This document shows, one piece after another, positions 24,020 through 34,280 of a stretch of DNA of 64,000 bases (the stretch's first letter is position 1; each line of letters opens with the position of its first letter). The DNA is from Lethocerus indicus. Taxonomy: Eukaryota > Arthropoda > Insecta > Hemiptera > Belostomatidae. Where the stretch lies: contig JACDQD010000011.1 in the NCBI GenBank assembly GCA_019843655.1, positions 4,010,604 through 4,074,603 of the forward strand. Reading direction: 5' to 3'. The position numbers and the translations under genes are program-made. The notes under the pieces are model-generated. The model was not told where the DNA came from, did not search any database, and saw only the letters and a list, made by a program, of their open reading frames with translations.

Positions 24020-24730
24020 AATTGGATAATCCCAGAAACGGGGGGAGTTATTTAAATTACGGTATAATAACAGTGATTAAAATTGATTATAAGATTCTGC
24101 ATTCTCTAGACGGCATTATCTTGTCAACCTACGGGCGAAACGTTGCTGAACATGTGTCGAGGACAAGATATAGTTCAAGTTCAAGTACGAATACATCAAA
24201 CTGTCATATAATCGGGGGGGAAACGACGCTACTGATGTTCAATAAGACCGAAAAGGTTTCAAAATGAGATTGACATTACTTTCCGCCGAACTGTTTCGGA
24301 TAGTTTCGGACATTCCGAACGGACCTCAAAAAGGTCTATAAAGAATTCTAGAAATGCAAAATACATGAAATGATCGCAGATAGACAGTGAGAGATCGGCT
24401 TCATTTTATACGTACACCAACTTGGCGGCTGCTTCAGTTGTGGCCCCGCATTTACGGACATTTTTAGATTTTCTGCCAATAAAAGGTTTTAAGAATTATA
24501 AATTATAATTATGCTAGGTGAATACAGTGGTTGGGTGGGAAACAGAATGAAAATTCATGCTTAAAACCTGCCACCTTCCGTTCGCAAATTTAATTAATAT
24601 GTACTGTACTAAACAAAGGGTGTCCCAAAATTAACGCAAGATTTGAATGAAATAAAAAACAGTTTTTTTCTTTAAATTTTTTTTATTGAATCGTAAAATA
24701 CACAGGATAAGGTTATGTATGGAATAACAC
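24020..24730 (+). repeat. Left arm of a 2.2-kb inverted repeat structure
   Basis: This segment is repeated in reverse complement at 25481-26176, by eye at roughly 85-90% identity over about 700 bp. Matching landmarks include GGATAATCCCAGAAA, GAGGACAAGATATAGTTCA, CATCAAACTGTCATATAAT, TTCAATAAGACCGAAAAGG, TTATACGTACACCAACTTGG, TAAAAGGTTTTAAGAATTAT and GGTTATGTATGGAATAACAC. Near its inner end the arm contains a mariner-type terminus (AGGGTGTCCCAAAATTAACG at 24617). The outer 600 bp belongs to no family I recognise, and no target duplication was found. Confidence 0.88.
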
Positions 24731-25480
24731 ACCCGGCACCTCCCGTTCGCAAATTTAATTAATATATACTGTACTAAACAAAGGGTGTCCCAAAACTAAC
24801 GCATCACAGATCACAGACAGACATTGGGGGGAAAACGATCCCTCTTATATATAAAATAAGACTAGGGAAGAAATAGGGTTTCTATTAAGACACTGGTGAC
24901 CTATTAACGAAACGCTACTGAAAACGGCGAGTAGCCCAAACCCGTTCGTCTTATTTCGGTCGGAAAATGATCGACTGTAACTGTCCGCCCGAACTGTTCC
25001 CAACGGCTTTGTGAGGGCCACGGTTCGCCGTTTGCGGTCACCGGTTGACCCGGTAATCGTGGGTTTTGTGTCCACCCTTCGGTATGTTCGTGTGTGTGTG
25101 TTAGGGCGGTATGCAGCACGTGCGGTATGTGCGGTAATAATCGTGATGGGCCCGAGGGTTGACACCAGCTATTATGCTGTCCAACCGCTTAAACCGGACA
25201 ATAGCCCGGATTTACAGAACCGGCGTTATGGCCAGTTTGCGGACAAGATACGTCTCAGCCACAAATGTACATACAGTACGTAATATTGTATACGGAACAG
25301 AAATAAAAAAAGGTAATTTTTGTACACCTTTACTGCAATCCGAAGGACGTTCTTCAGGCTACATTCATAGCCAGAACTTTTTATACTAAAAAAATTCGAG
25401 AAAGAAATTTGACGCTGCATCAACGAAATACAGCCACATTTATGCAAAATGGTCGTGGAAAATTTCGACAAAAGAGTCCT
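24731..25480. other. Spacer of the 2.2-kb inverted structure
   Basis: The unpaired centre holds a second copy of the flank-plus-mariner-terminus segment (24746-24803), then GC-richer DNA with overlapping frames on both strands (24845-25283, at most 106 codons) that I do not recognise, and then the mariner transposase remnant near 25311-25478. Confidence 0.6.
25311..25478 (+). pseudogene. Mariner-type transposase, C-terminal remnant
   Basis: Plus-strand codons 25413-25478 read RCINEIQPHLC then KMVVENFDKRV, which matches the C-terminal end of the transposase family whose N-terminus (MERYTIEQ) is found at 16744. Immediately upstream, KEI is followed by an in-frame TGA (25410-25412), and further up, in another frame, CTPLL and GYIHSQ correspond to the usual TPLDFF...WGY segment just after the last catalytic aspartate region. 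The final conserved part after DKRV is deleted and shifted. The gene is thus dead, with at least one stop and two frame changes. Motif comparisons are from memory; a protein search would settle the family. Confidence 0.72.
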
Positions 25481-26176
25481 GTGTTATTCCATACATAACC
25501 TTATCCTGTGTATTTTACGATTCAATAAAAGAAATAATTTAATGAAAAAAAACTGTTTTTTATTTAATTCAAATAGTGCGTTAGTTTTGGGACACCCTTT
25601 GTTTAGTACAGTATATATTAATTAAATTTGCGAACGAAAGGTGCCAGGTTTTAAGCATGAATTTTCATTATGTTTCCCACCCAACCACCACTGTATTCAC
25701 CTAGTATAATTATAATTTATAATTCTTAAAACCTTTTATTGGCAGAAAATCTAAAAATGTCCGTAAATGCGAGGCCACCACTGAAGCAGCCGCCAAGTTG
25801 GTGTACGTATAAAATGAAGCCGACTCCTCACTGTCTATCTGCGATCATTTCATGTATTTCGTACATCTAGAATTCTTTATAGACCTGTTTGGTGGTCAGT
25901 TCGGACCAATGTCCGAAACTATCTGAAACAGTTCGGCGGAAAGTAATCGCAATCTCCTTTTGAAGCCTTTTCGGTCTTATTGAACATCAGTCGCGTCGTC
26001 CCCCCAATTATATGACAGTTTGATGTATTCATACCTGAACGTGAACTATATCTTGTCCTCGACATATTTTCAGTAACTTTTCGTCCGTAGGTTGACAAGA
26101 TACTGCCATCCAGAAAATAATAATCTCTGTTATTATACGATAATTTAAATAACTCCCCTTTCTGGGATTATCCAAT
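25481..26176 (-). repeat. Right arm of the 2.2-kb inverted repeat structure
   Basis: Reverse complement of 24020-24730. The mariner-type terminus is at 25598 here. Differences from the left arm are scattered substitutions and small indels, for example in the poly-T/A tract at 25525-25565, consistent with independent decay after duplication. Confidence 0.88.
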
Positions 26177-27320
26177 CCCCCAATTTTAAAGTGACATTTT
26201 GCACGCTTTATTGTGATATATATATTAATTTCCGTAATATCGGTATAAACGTGACTGATCAAAGACCGTTTCCTGTTAGCGAACGCCATTTCAGTAGACG
26301 TCTAATTCGGCAGAAGTCTGGTGTAATTCGCCTCCCCCCCCCCCCAGCAGTCATCAAGGACGTGTCAATTAATAATAAAGTTGCCAATGGTGGCCGGGAA
26401 GGAAGCAATTTGTCGGCTGGTGGAAGCCTCGTGGCTGTGCGGGGGGTTGGTTGGAAAGGGAGTGAACCGCACACTTCGCGATGATAAACTGTCCGCACCA
26501 GCCGGAGGGAGGGTGAGGGAGGGATAAGGGCCGGAGGGAGGGAGGGAGGGAGGGGAATAGGTCGGATTTCACACGGGCGGCAATAAATAAACGAGGCTTC
26601 CCGACCGCACACAGGTACACTGAGGCACAGATGCGACCGGTTAAACGCCCCAACCCCTCTCACGGGGGTCGGAGCCACAGCCCGGTTAAACGGTACCTTG
26701 CCGTTTGTCGTTTAAAAATTAAAACCGACGTCCGACCGTAAACCCGAATTAATCCCTAAACTGTTTCCGAATAGCCGCGAAACTGAAAAACGCGGAGGGG
26801 GGCAACCGCCGATTCAAAAATATACTTCGACGAAATATTCCCTACACGAAATTGACAATTTGTTCATTGGCTTAATCGCAATTATAAAACGGAGATATGA
26901 CATAATTTGACACGCGACAAATTCGACCCTCCTTCCAACAAGTGATTCCCCATTGGGGGCATATTTTTTCTACCTGGACCTAATGAAAATATGTTTAAAA
27001 AATCCATCCATACGTGTGTACATATTGCGTTCTCACTTAGAGGACCCCGAATGCTTTGTCAAGACGAAAGTCATGGAATCCTGGTATGAAGGCGGTACAC
27101 AGATTACTGGACAGTAGAATATTGAGGAACATAACTAAAGCATCCTACTGTGTCTCCAATCCGGGATCCTGAAGTCATCCCGCCATACAGAAATACTCCG
27201 GAATTATAAACTCCCGACACCTGAATGGGATGTGGACAGGCGATTTAAACATAGAAGGGAAGATAAATAAAATTGCAAAAAGAGGGGGAACAACATCAAT
27301 GTCATTTATCAATAAAACAG
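26177..27320. other. Unannotated stretch with simple repeats
   Basis: A run of about 13 C's lies at 26333-26345. A (GGGA)n tract at 26506-26554 drives the overlapping frames at 26191-26678 (at most 139 codons, low complexity). No gene is supported. Confidence 0.45.
26506..26554. repeat. (GGGA)n tract
   Basis: GGGA/GGGTGA units in two blocks. The minus strand encodes Leu-Pro-Pro-Ser repeats that explain the overlapping open frames. Confidence 0.9.
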
Positions 27321-27331
27321 AGAAATATTTT

Positions 27332-27571
27332 TTGGTTTATCATACCAGTTTTGTGGTCTGCGAGGGGTTGGAATACCGTAGGTTTGTCGTGTTTCTGTCT
27401 CCTCCCGCCGGTTCGGTCTTTCGCCACCTTCAGTAGCGGTTGGGATGTTTGGGACTCCACTGTCCACCGTCACTTGTACACTGTGTCTGCACTGAAGATG
27501 GCGAGCAGACCGAAACCGGTCTGGCGAAAGACCGAACCGAGCGAGAGGTGACAGAAACGGCACGAACCTAA
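27332..27571 (+). mobile_element. Hairpin retroposon copy with 11-bp target duplication
   Basis: AGAAATATTTT flanks the copy at 27321-27331 and 27572-27582. The 5' leader (ATACCAGTTTTGTGGTCTGC, then GAGGGGTTGGAATACCG) leads into a first arm shortened by an internal deletion, and the second arm (ACTGAAGATGGCGAGCAG, then GGTCTGGCGAAAGACC) ends at GCACGAACCTA. Part of the copy supplies the 139-codon minus-strand frame (27309-27728), which is therefore spurious. Confidence 0.9.
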
Positions 27572-27582
27572 AGAAATATTTT

Positions 27583-28261
27583 CGTTTTAACCGGTGTTTT
27601 GTCAGACCCGAACTCCCCCCCCCACCGCCATTCTGCCTAGAGCTACTGAAGAAGCTGCGAGAACCTCTGTTACCAATAACTGGAGGCGGACGGTAGTTTC
27701 CCCCCCCATCCCCCCCCCCGACAAACATCGTAAGGCCGAGAGTTTACGACTCCCGGAGAACTCCAACAAAAGGGGGTAAAAGAAGTAAAACAAGAACCGG
27801 GAAGAACTCCGCCGTGGTCGTAATCGGCCAAATGGAGTACGTGGGCCAACCGGTACCGCGCGGCTGTTGTACCCGCGCCTCCCGCTGCCACTTTAATAGT
27901 TCAACAGTTAGCCGGCCGCCTCTATAGAATTGGGTAATAGAGCCGGGCGCCCGTTCTACCGGCCTTCTACGTCGTTTATATTTGATAGGGCCCGACGCGT
28001 TACTTACTGAACAATGCCCGGTCGGCTCGTCCGATAATTGGCCGACCCGAAAACAACGACCGGCTGCGGTTTTGATTACAGTCGTAAATATACCCCAGCT
28101 ACAGCCCCAATACAATCAGTTGAATACGAAATTTGGAAACTGTATTTCGGGGCCCGATCAAAAATAAATAGTCCAGAGTTGATTTCAAACAGTTTCCCGC
28201 CGGGTTTATCTGATAAAGATCTTTCTTTTTTCGTCCTGGTGGGGAAAGGGACTTCGGGAAC
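27583..28261. other. Unannotated GC-rich stretch
   Basis: C runs at 27608-27615 and 27701-27718, with overlapping frames on both strands (27602-28115, at most 123 codons) that lack known domains. No gene is supported. Confidence 0.45.
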
Positions 28262-28500
28262 CGGGATTTTGCGACTTCGTCGACTGTCGGGGTATGTTGA
28301 GGTCATGGTGGATTGTGCGGTTAGAAACATACCGGGGGGAGCATTAAGGATGGTGCGAAGGACTTTTGATTTTGAAATCTCTGGATGCGAGCGATGTCGG
28401 ATGTCTCGGTGGGACCCCATAGCTCTATACCGTATGCCCGTGTCGGTTTAAGTAACGCTTTGTATAATGTCAGTTTGTTACTTGAGGTCGATTTTGATGT
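28262..28500 (-). pseudogene. Jockey-type LINE reverse transcriptase, C-terminal fragment (copy B)
   Basis: Minus-strand codons read SNKLTLYKALLKP, AYGIELWGPTETSDIA and IQRFQ in one frame, then SKVLRTILNAP, then, after a shift in a run of C's, YVSNRTIHHDLNIP. This is the conserved tail of the reverse transcriptase of jockey-clade non-LTR elements, with the same order and spacing as copy A but a longer N-terminal side. At least two frameshifts are present, and no endonuclease or active-site motif was seen. The frames at 28038-28451 (plus) and 28076-28420 (minus) include parts of it. Confidence 0.83.
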
Positions 28501-30919
28501 CCGTTCTAGTAATGGCTTAAGAGTCCAAATTTGTCCAGGTGGAGCCTGAGTTTATTGCCACAACTGTGGCACACATTTCCACTAGGAACAGCGTCGTAAT
28601 GGAGGGCCACTATTTTTTAAAATTTTATTTTACTTGTATGTTACAAAATACAATGCAATATAAGAAGGATTTTTCTGGAGAAAGATCTGCTTTCGGTTGT
28701 TCAATTGGTTCGATTTCAGGTGGTGGACGATTCTAGATTTTTCTCTCCCGTTTATTTCCCGTCTATTCAAGTGTCCCTATTTAAGTCTATTATGTTGTAC
28801 ACTAACGAAATATTATTTTTCCCCGTAGTAGTTCACGCTCTTTTCTGGGATTTGTGAAAATTTGGCTTTTAATTTCAGCTCTTCTTCATCGCGAATATTC
28901 GTTAAAGGAAATTTTTCCTCCCTTCCGTTGACTACGGACAGTGGGGGAAACTTCGCGGAAGGACAACCCCAATCACAACAAGATGGTGTAAACGTAAAAT
29001 TACTGTTCACCGCTTTTCACTTCGGGACCGATCCCTAATCGAATATCTCTCCGTCAACGTATCGCCGCAGTAATACGGCAATTCGTGCAATTAATACAAA
29101 TTGTTTACGTCGTATTACATCGCGTTGGGCGGGAATTACGCGCAGATCAAAGTGGACAGGGGACGTGGACAGGTAGAGGATACCCCGGTAGGCCCAATAG
29201 CCCGGAGACATGCCCGGGGACATATAATTATGATCAATGACAAATTGGAATTAACCCACAACGCGGAAGAGGAACACAACATGGAAACATGATTGGATCT
29301 GTCGTCGTAACATTATTAAAAGTATTTACACCAGTTTGCAGAATTTTATTCAACTTAGGACGGATGAAAAATTGTCATACGATTTCCACTATTTGATATT
29401 TTTAAACCTTTCAAAAATCCAACAGTTAATAGCTACGGCAACGACCTATAATAAAAATATTAATTAACCTTATCTTTAGAATCACAATTATCAATATTAT
29501 CCAGGCCCCAAAAAGTAAAGGAAATTTTCAAACTCTGTGGTTGTTTCAACCCTTGAACGAAGAATTAAACCCTTCTATAAAATCAATATATCATAGCCGA
29601 ATAATAAACTAAACTAGTAGTAAATAAAATATGAACTGTTGGACGTTGCGAATTCGGTGTAGTCCAACTTATTAAAACCTCGTTAGACAACTATACGTTG
29701 ATTGAACGAGTGTAAAATGAGAGTTACACAATTTCTCAGGCTGAATTCGATTAAAACCGCTCTGTGTAATAATTTTTTTGCGGTAGGCGGGACCATTTTT
29801 ATATTGCCTGTCAAATGTTTATTATCCCCGAAGAACACAATTTTTTTTTTGTGTTACACGCTCAAATCGTGAATTTGATTCAGGAGGGAAAGGCGGAAAA
29901 TTGATTTTTTTCGCTACAATTACGATGAAAATATCACTGCGAGAGGATAAAATTTCGAAGGTTTAAATACGGTTTAGCGATGGCCGCATCGGGTTCCAGT
30001 TAGGGACAGTATCGAGGTCTTAATTAGCCGGTCAAACCCGTTCGCTAATTGAGTAATTATGTCGGTTTCAAGACCAGTTCTGCCTTCGTACAGAAATTCG
30101 GAAAGAATTCTTCTTCTTCTTCCTCTTCTTCTTCTTCCCCGTCTCGGCAATTTCACCAGTTTTCCTCCTCTCCCTTTTTTTTCCCCGAACTCGCGTGGAT
30201 ATGAATTAAATGGAAAAAACTTGAAAACGGGTCCGACGAATTGTGCGATCTCCTCTGTCTGGTATTGCGACTTATCCAGGTCTACTTCAGTTTAATACTT
30301 AACTATTTCAACTAGCATTGTTCTTATATACTCTGGAGAATGTCATTGTTGCCGATAACGTTGTTTCGGGTATTATTTCGTCTGGGTCTTGTTCAAGAGT
30401 CCAAATATCCATATAATCGTAGACAGATTACCACTTTGACCAGTAAGCCGTCCCAGAAATCGCGCCCCGGTTCAGAGTCCCCGTACGGAATACGAAATTT
30501 TTCGATTTAAAAGTTAAAAAAAATCCCAGCGTTTCCAATTCCAGTCGGGCCCGGCCACAGTCGCTGCTGTATCCGGTAGTGGGCGATCAGAAATATTCGG
30601 GGTTGTTTGAAAAATACAAAAAAAAAAAATGGAGAGAGAGAGAGAGACGCGGAAAAAACCGCAAAGGGATGGGAGGGGAGTTGGTTCGGCCGCGTTTCTA
30701 GTTATCGGCGACTGGTGTACAAAAACAACAGTGAAAAATCGGAAAAACAACAAAAAAATTGTATTTCCAGCCCCCGCCACCCTTCCGAACCCGTCCAACA
30801 GAGTTCTCTGAGCGGATAACGAATCCCTGCGTAGCGTGACTGATGGTAATGGAAAACTTTCTGATCCCAATGACAATGATACATGGCGCCTGAACCGAAC
30901 CAGCTCACAATACCTATAT
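28501..30919. other. Unannotated stretch with no supported gene
   Basis: Short frames only. The minus frame at 30514-30936 (140 codons) is Phe/Leu/Ser-rich and reads through a poly-A/GA tract at 30617-30650. TTC repeats occur at 30108-30137. From 29290 to 29940 the DNA is A+T-rich without recognisable content. Confidence 0.45.
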
Positions 30920-31017
30920 ATGTACATAACACACATATATATATAATATTGAAATTTACAACTCCAGGATTCGAACCCGGGTCATCGCGTTCGCCCCGCC
31001 TAACGCGTATAACAGAA
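30920..31017 (-). mobile_element. tRNA-related SINE-like fragment
   Basis: The minus strand carries CCCGGGTTCGAATCCTGG (about 30966-30983), a textbook T-arm: five stem pairs (one G-U) around the loop TTCGAAT, containing the polymerase III B-box. Upstream, CGCGTT and AACGCG (31002-31007 and 30986-30991) can pair as a D-arm-like stem, but the acceptor and anticodon stems are not evident, so a functional tRNA is unlikely. Downstream on the minus strand the sequence becomes TATATATATGTGTG-like, consistent with the simple-repeat tail of a SINE. Confidence 0.5.
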
Positions 31018-34000
31018 ACATGCTTCTCACGTATTTACAGCCGGACAGATATTTTCTAGAATGTTCGATCGAATTTTTCGATTGCAAAATATCGAAAAGC
31101 GGACACAATTCCGCATCTTTCGATATAGAGTGGCGCCTGATGAGGCTCTCTTTCTGAAAAGGTTCAACATATTCGATTTCCTTCGCGGACGCGGACAGGC
31201 GAACTTTTCAATTAATTAAAATGAGATCCCGTACCTGTACCGGTATTGCGAGAAGAGAGGTCGACATTTCTTTATCAGTTACAGCATGTTCGGGTCTCAT
31301 ACCGCCGGGCTGCTGGTACCGCTCGTTTCACCATCGTCGGTAATGTCCTACAGGTGTTCAATCGTAATATTTTCCAAACTCTCGAATGCGGTAATAAATA
31401 AATACGCGAAAATCATTTACGACGCTTATCCGGGCAAAAACGTGCCCCCCAAAACCCCCACCCTCAACGCCGTACACCGTGCGGAACGTGCGCACGGGTT
31501 ATTTTGTTTTGCGCCCGCAATAAATTTTACCGGCGCTTCCGCGTGAACCAAAAAAAAAAAAGAAAAAAGGAACCATATTGCGTTGTATAATTCCCCGCCC
31601 CTCCCCGTGGAAACACAGAAAAATGTTGGGGGCAAAAAACCCGGGTGGAATATCATGGCCGGGACCCGGTTCACCGGAGCGAATATGAAACAGAGAAGCA
31701 ACGCGGAGGCAGACATGAATACGTAATTAAGTCCTGGAATGGGAATAGTCGGTTGTGTTGTAGGGGGCGGGGGGGGACGGCCACGTAGCGTAGTGGGAGG
31801 GAGGAAAGACGCGAGGAAAAATTATGACGAAAAATCAAACCGAAACGCCGGAAAACGCTCTGTTTTCCGCCACTGGAATTAGTGTCCGAACAGCCGACGC
31901 TATTAGCGATGGTTTTCCCGGAATTTTGGCGATTAAAAAATGTAAATTGCGGAGGAAAAAATAGGCAGAACTTCTATTCAACATTTCAAGAAGGAAATTC
32001 AATACGGCAGGAGGAAAATCAACGGCGATTTCGTAATTTCCCTAAAACTATCTTCTTCGTTTCTATCGGGCCGAAACCGGTAGACGGGCTAGAACAACCC
32101 CCGGGGGTCAGTTTGTTTTTCTTCCGGCTCGGAGAGCGAACAGAGTGACCGAGGGGTTAACTACCCCCTCGTGGGGGCTGCGACCCAAAATTTGGGTCCC
32201 CAATAAGGGACGGGGGAGTGGGCAAAAACTAGGACCCTAAACGTAGGCTTTTTGTGGGGCAGTAGAACAGTGTTGAGCCTACTCTAGAATATAGTTCAAT
32301 TTCACTACAATTCAGGTCTATGACATAACAAATCATAAATATTCTTCACGAAATATTTCCAGTCGTAAAAAACTGAAGGGTTTAGGACGTCGTATACGGG
32401 AAAATTTAGTCACATAGATATTTCAATATACAGTGCCGATATCAGGCACTGTTAATGCCTCACTAATTTCCGGCACAATGATACTGAAGATGGCGCGAAG
32501 TTGAATCTGACCGGTGTTGAGATCGAACACCGTTCACTAACACTGCGGTACTATATATAGAGCGGTACGCACATTTTGTGGCTCGCAGAAATCAAATATT
32601 GTCTGATCTCATAGCGAAATTTCTTCAGCCAAATTACAACAATAAGTACGGAAAGGAACGAGAACCGGGATGGAGACTGGAAATGGGAAGTTAACTGAGA
32701 AATGTAAGGGGGGAAGAGCGCAGGGGTAGGCCTCGAAATTAAAGCTGTAAAGTATGATTACACCGCTCTGTTATTTACAGTTGAATTCTTCCGAGCGGGA
32801 TAATCAACCGGGAAAATAAAGATTGAAGCGGATCTCAAGACCGGGAGACATCAAACCCGCGTTCGAGTCAACACTAACGTCAATAACCGAGAGAAACTTT
32901 AATTCTAGACAATAATACTAATAGTGGGCGATTTACAGTCTGTTGAAGAGGGGGGGGACATATAAAAAAAATTATAGACTTAAACCTACCTGAAATGTCT
33001 GTAATTTTGAAAAAATCCTCAATTTCAAAAATGGATTTCGTTCTCCTCCCCTTCAACCGGCAAAGTACGACAATTAAGCGCATTGGAGAATTATCTTACC
33101 TGGAACAGAGAGACAAAAGAAAATATTAGTTACGTATACAGAAATTACCAGATGACATAAAATAGTGGGTATAACAATAATAATACAATAACGCCTTAAT
33201 GAGTACACCCGAGTTTACGAACTACTCCTGTTTAAATATTTGAAATTTAAAATTCAATGGAATACTGTTTGGTAAGTATAGGCAGGATATATTTTGTTTA
33301 ATACATGAATATAGACTTTTCACCATCCTCAGCGCCATATCAATAGGTCAATATTACTGAGGCAATGTTAGGGGGGGAACAATATTTTTTCTGAGACGTT
33401 TTCTAATTTCCCGTACGCGTTGAAATGACGACGTCCGACAGTGACAAGACTGAAGTGCTGTACCACTGGAGTTAATGGTCCATAATTTTTCCATTTTCTC
33501 GCCGGGTATTAAATAATTTTCACGAATATCGCCCCTTGTAAGCGAACGGTGTTGATTCGTCGGAGCCCGACTCTTGAGGAGATCCGAATACGGTTTAGGT
33601 TTTTATAAAGCCGCCGCCGCCGCCGCCTTCTCCTCCACATTCTCCCGGTTTTGGCAGGAATTGTGTGGCGGACAAAAAAAAGGAATGCAGAACGAGAAAA
33701 CAGGATAAAATACGGTGGGATATATGCGTATATATAAAGGGAAGTGTGTTGTGCAGAGCCTGGTATACGACGATGGGGGGGGGAAGGCCTAGTAATTTAT
33801 AAAAGCAGGGGAGGCGCCCCACCCTCCGCCACGAGTTGTACGGGACCGAATTTAGTGGCACCGTTTTTTCGCCTTTTTCTTCTCCTTCTTATCTTGCCCT
33901 TCTCCTTATTGACTCCAATATATATAATATGATTTCGCTGGAACGGGGCGTATATTACGCTCTCGGGGCGTACAATGAACAGGCGATGTACGCTATTTTT

Positions 34001-34164
34001 TTGGGTGGCGTACAGCTTGTACAAGCATTTCTAGTAGTATATACATTTTTTCAACTTTCTTTATTGCACGATCGACATGTAAGGTGCAATTGATTTATTG
34101 TTCTGACATTGTCAAGAACACTTTCCTGACCTAAGACGGGAATTAAATTTGGGAAACCGAATTG
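31018..34164. other. Unannotated stretch with no supported gene
   Basis: Frames up to 96 codons (31426-31716, minus) with no recognised domain. A decayed hairpin retroposon scrap lies at about 32474-32515 (CACAATGATACTGAAGATGG). A (CCG)n tract is at 33610-33631 and a G run at 33774-33783. The DNA between 32230 and 33590 is mostly A+T-rich. Confidence 0.45.
33610..33631. repeat. (CCG)n trinucleotide repeat
   Basis: About six to seven CCG units followed by TTCTCC. On the minus strand it would encode poly-Gly in a spurious frame (33595-33861). Confidence 0.85.
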
Positions 34165-34280
34165 GTTTCGAAGGACTCTCGATTGGAATCTCTGGATGCC
34201 CATAGTTCGATGCCGTATACGTAGCTTTTTATAAAGTCAATTTGTTGGCTTTAGTAAGTTTTGAAATCATTTTCAGTAGC
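34165..34280 (-). pseudogene. Jockey-type LINE fragment, strongly decayed (copy C)
   Basis: The minus strand carries ANKLTL followed by a stop, then a region readable as YGIELW after frame changes, and nucleotide similarity to copies A and B (plus strand GATGCCCATAGTTCGATGCC and GTCAATTTGTTGGCTTTAGT). Shorter and more mutated than the other two; the NAP and YVSNR motifs are not preserved. Confidence 0.6.

Larger units (their letters stand above)
24617..25598 (+). mobile_element. Decayed mariner-type element between facing terminal repeats
   Basis: Termini of the AGGGTGTCCCAAAA type point inwards from 24617, again from 24782, and from the right at 25598 (complement GTGCGTTAGTTTTGGGACAC). They match the ends of the 230-bp element at 16631-16860. 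The interior holds a transposase C-terminal remnant just inside the right end, in the orientation expected for a plus-strand element. The two left termini, 165 bp apart, each follow the same flanking sequence (GCAAATTTAATTAATAT), so the left side has been duplicated. A decayed hairpin retroposon scrap lies at 24911-24950. Confidence 0.7.
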
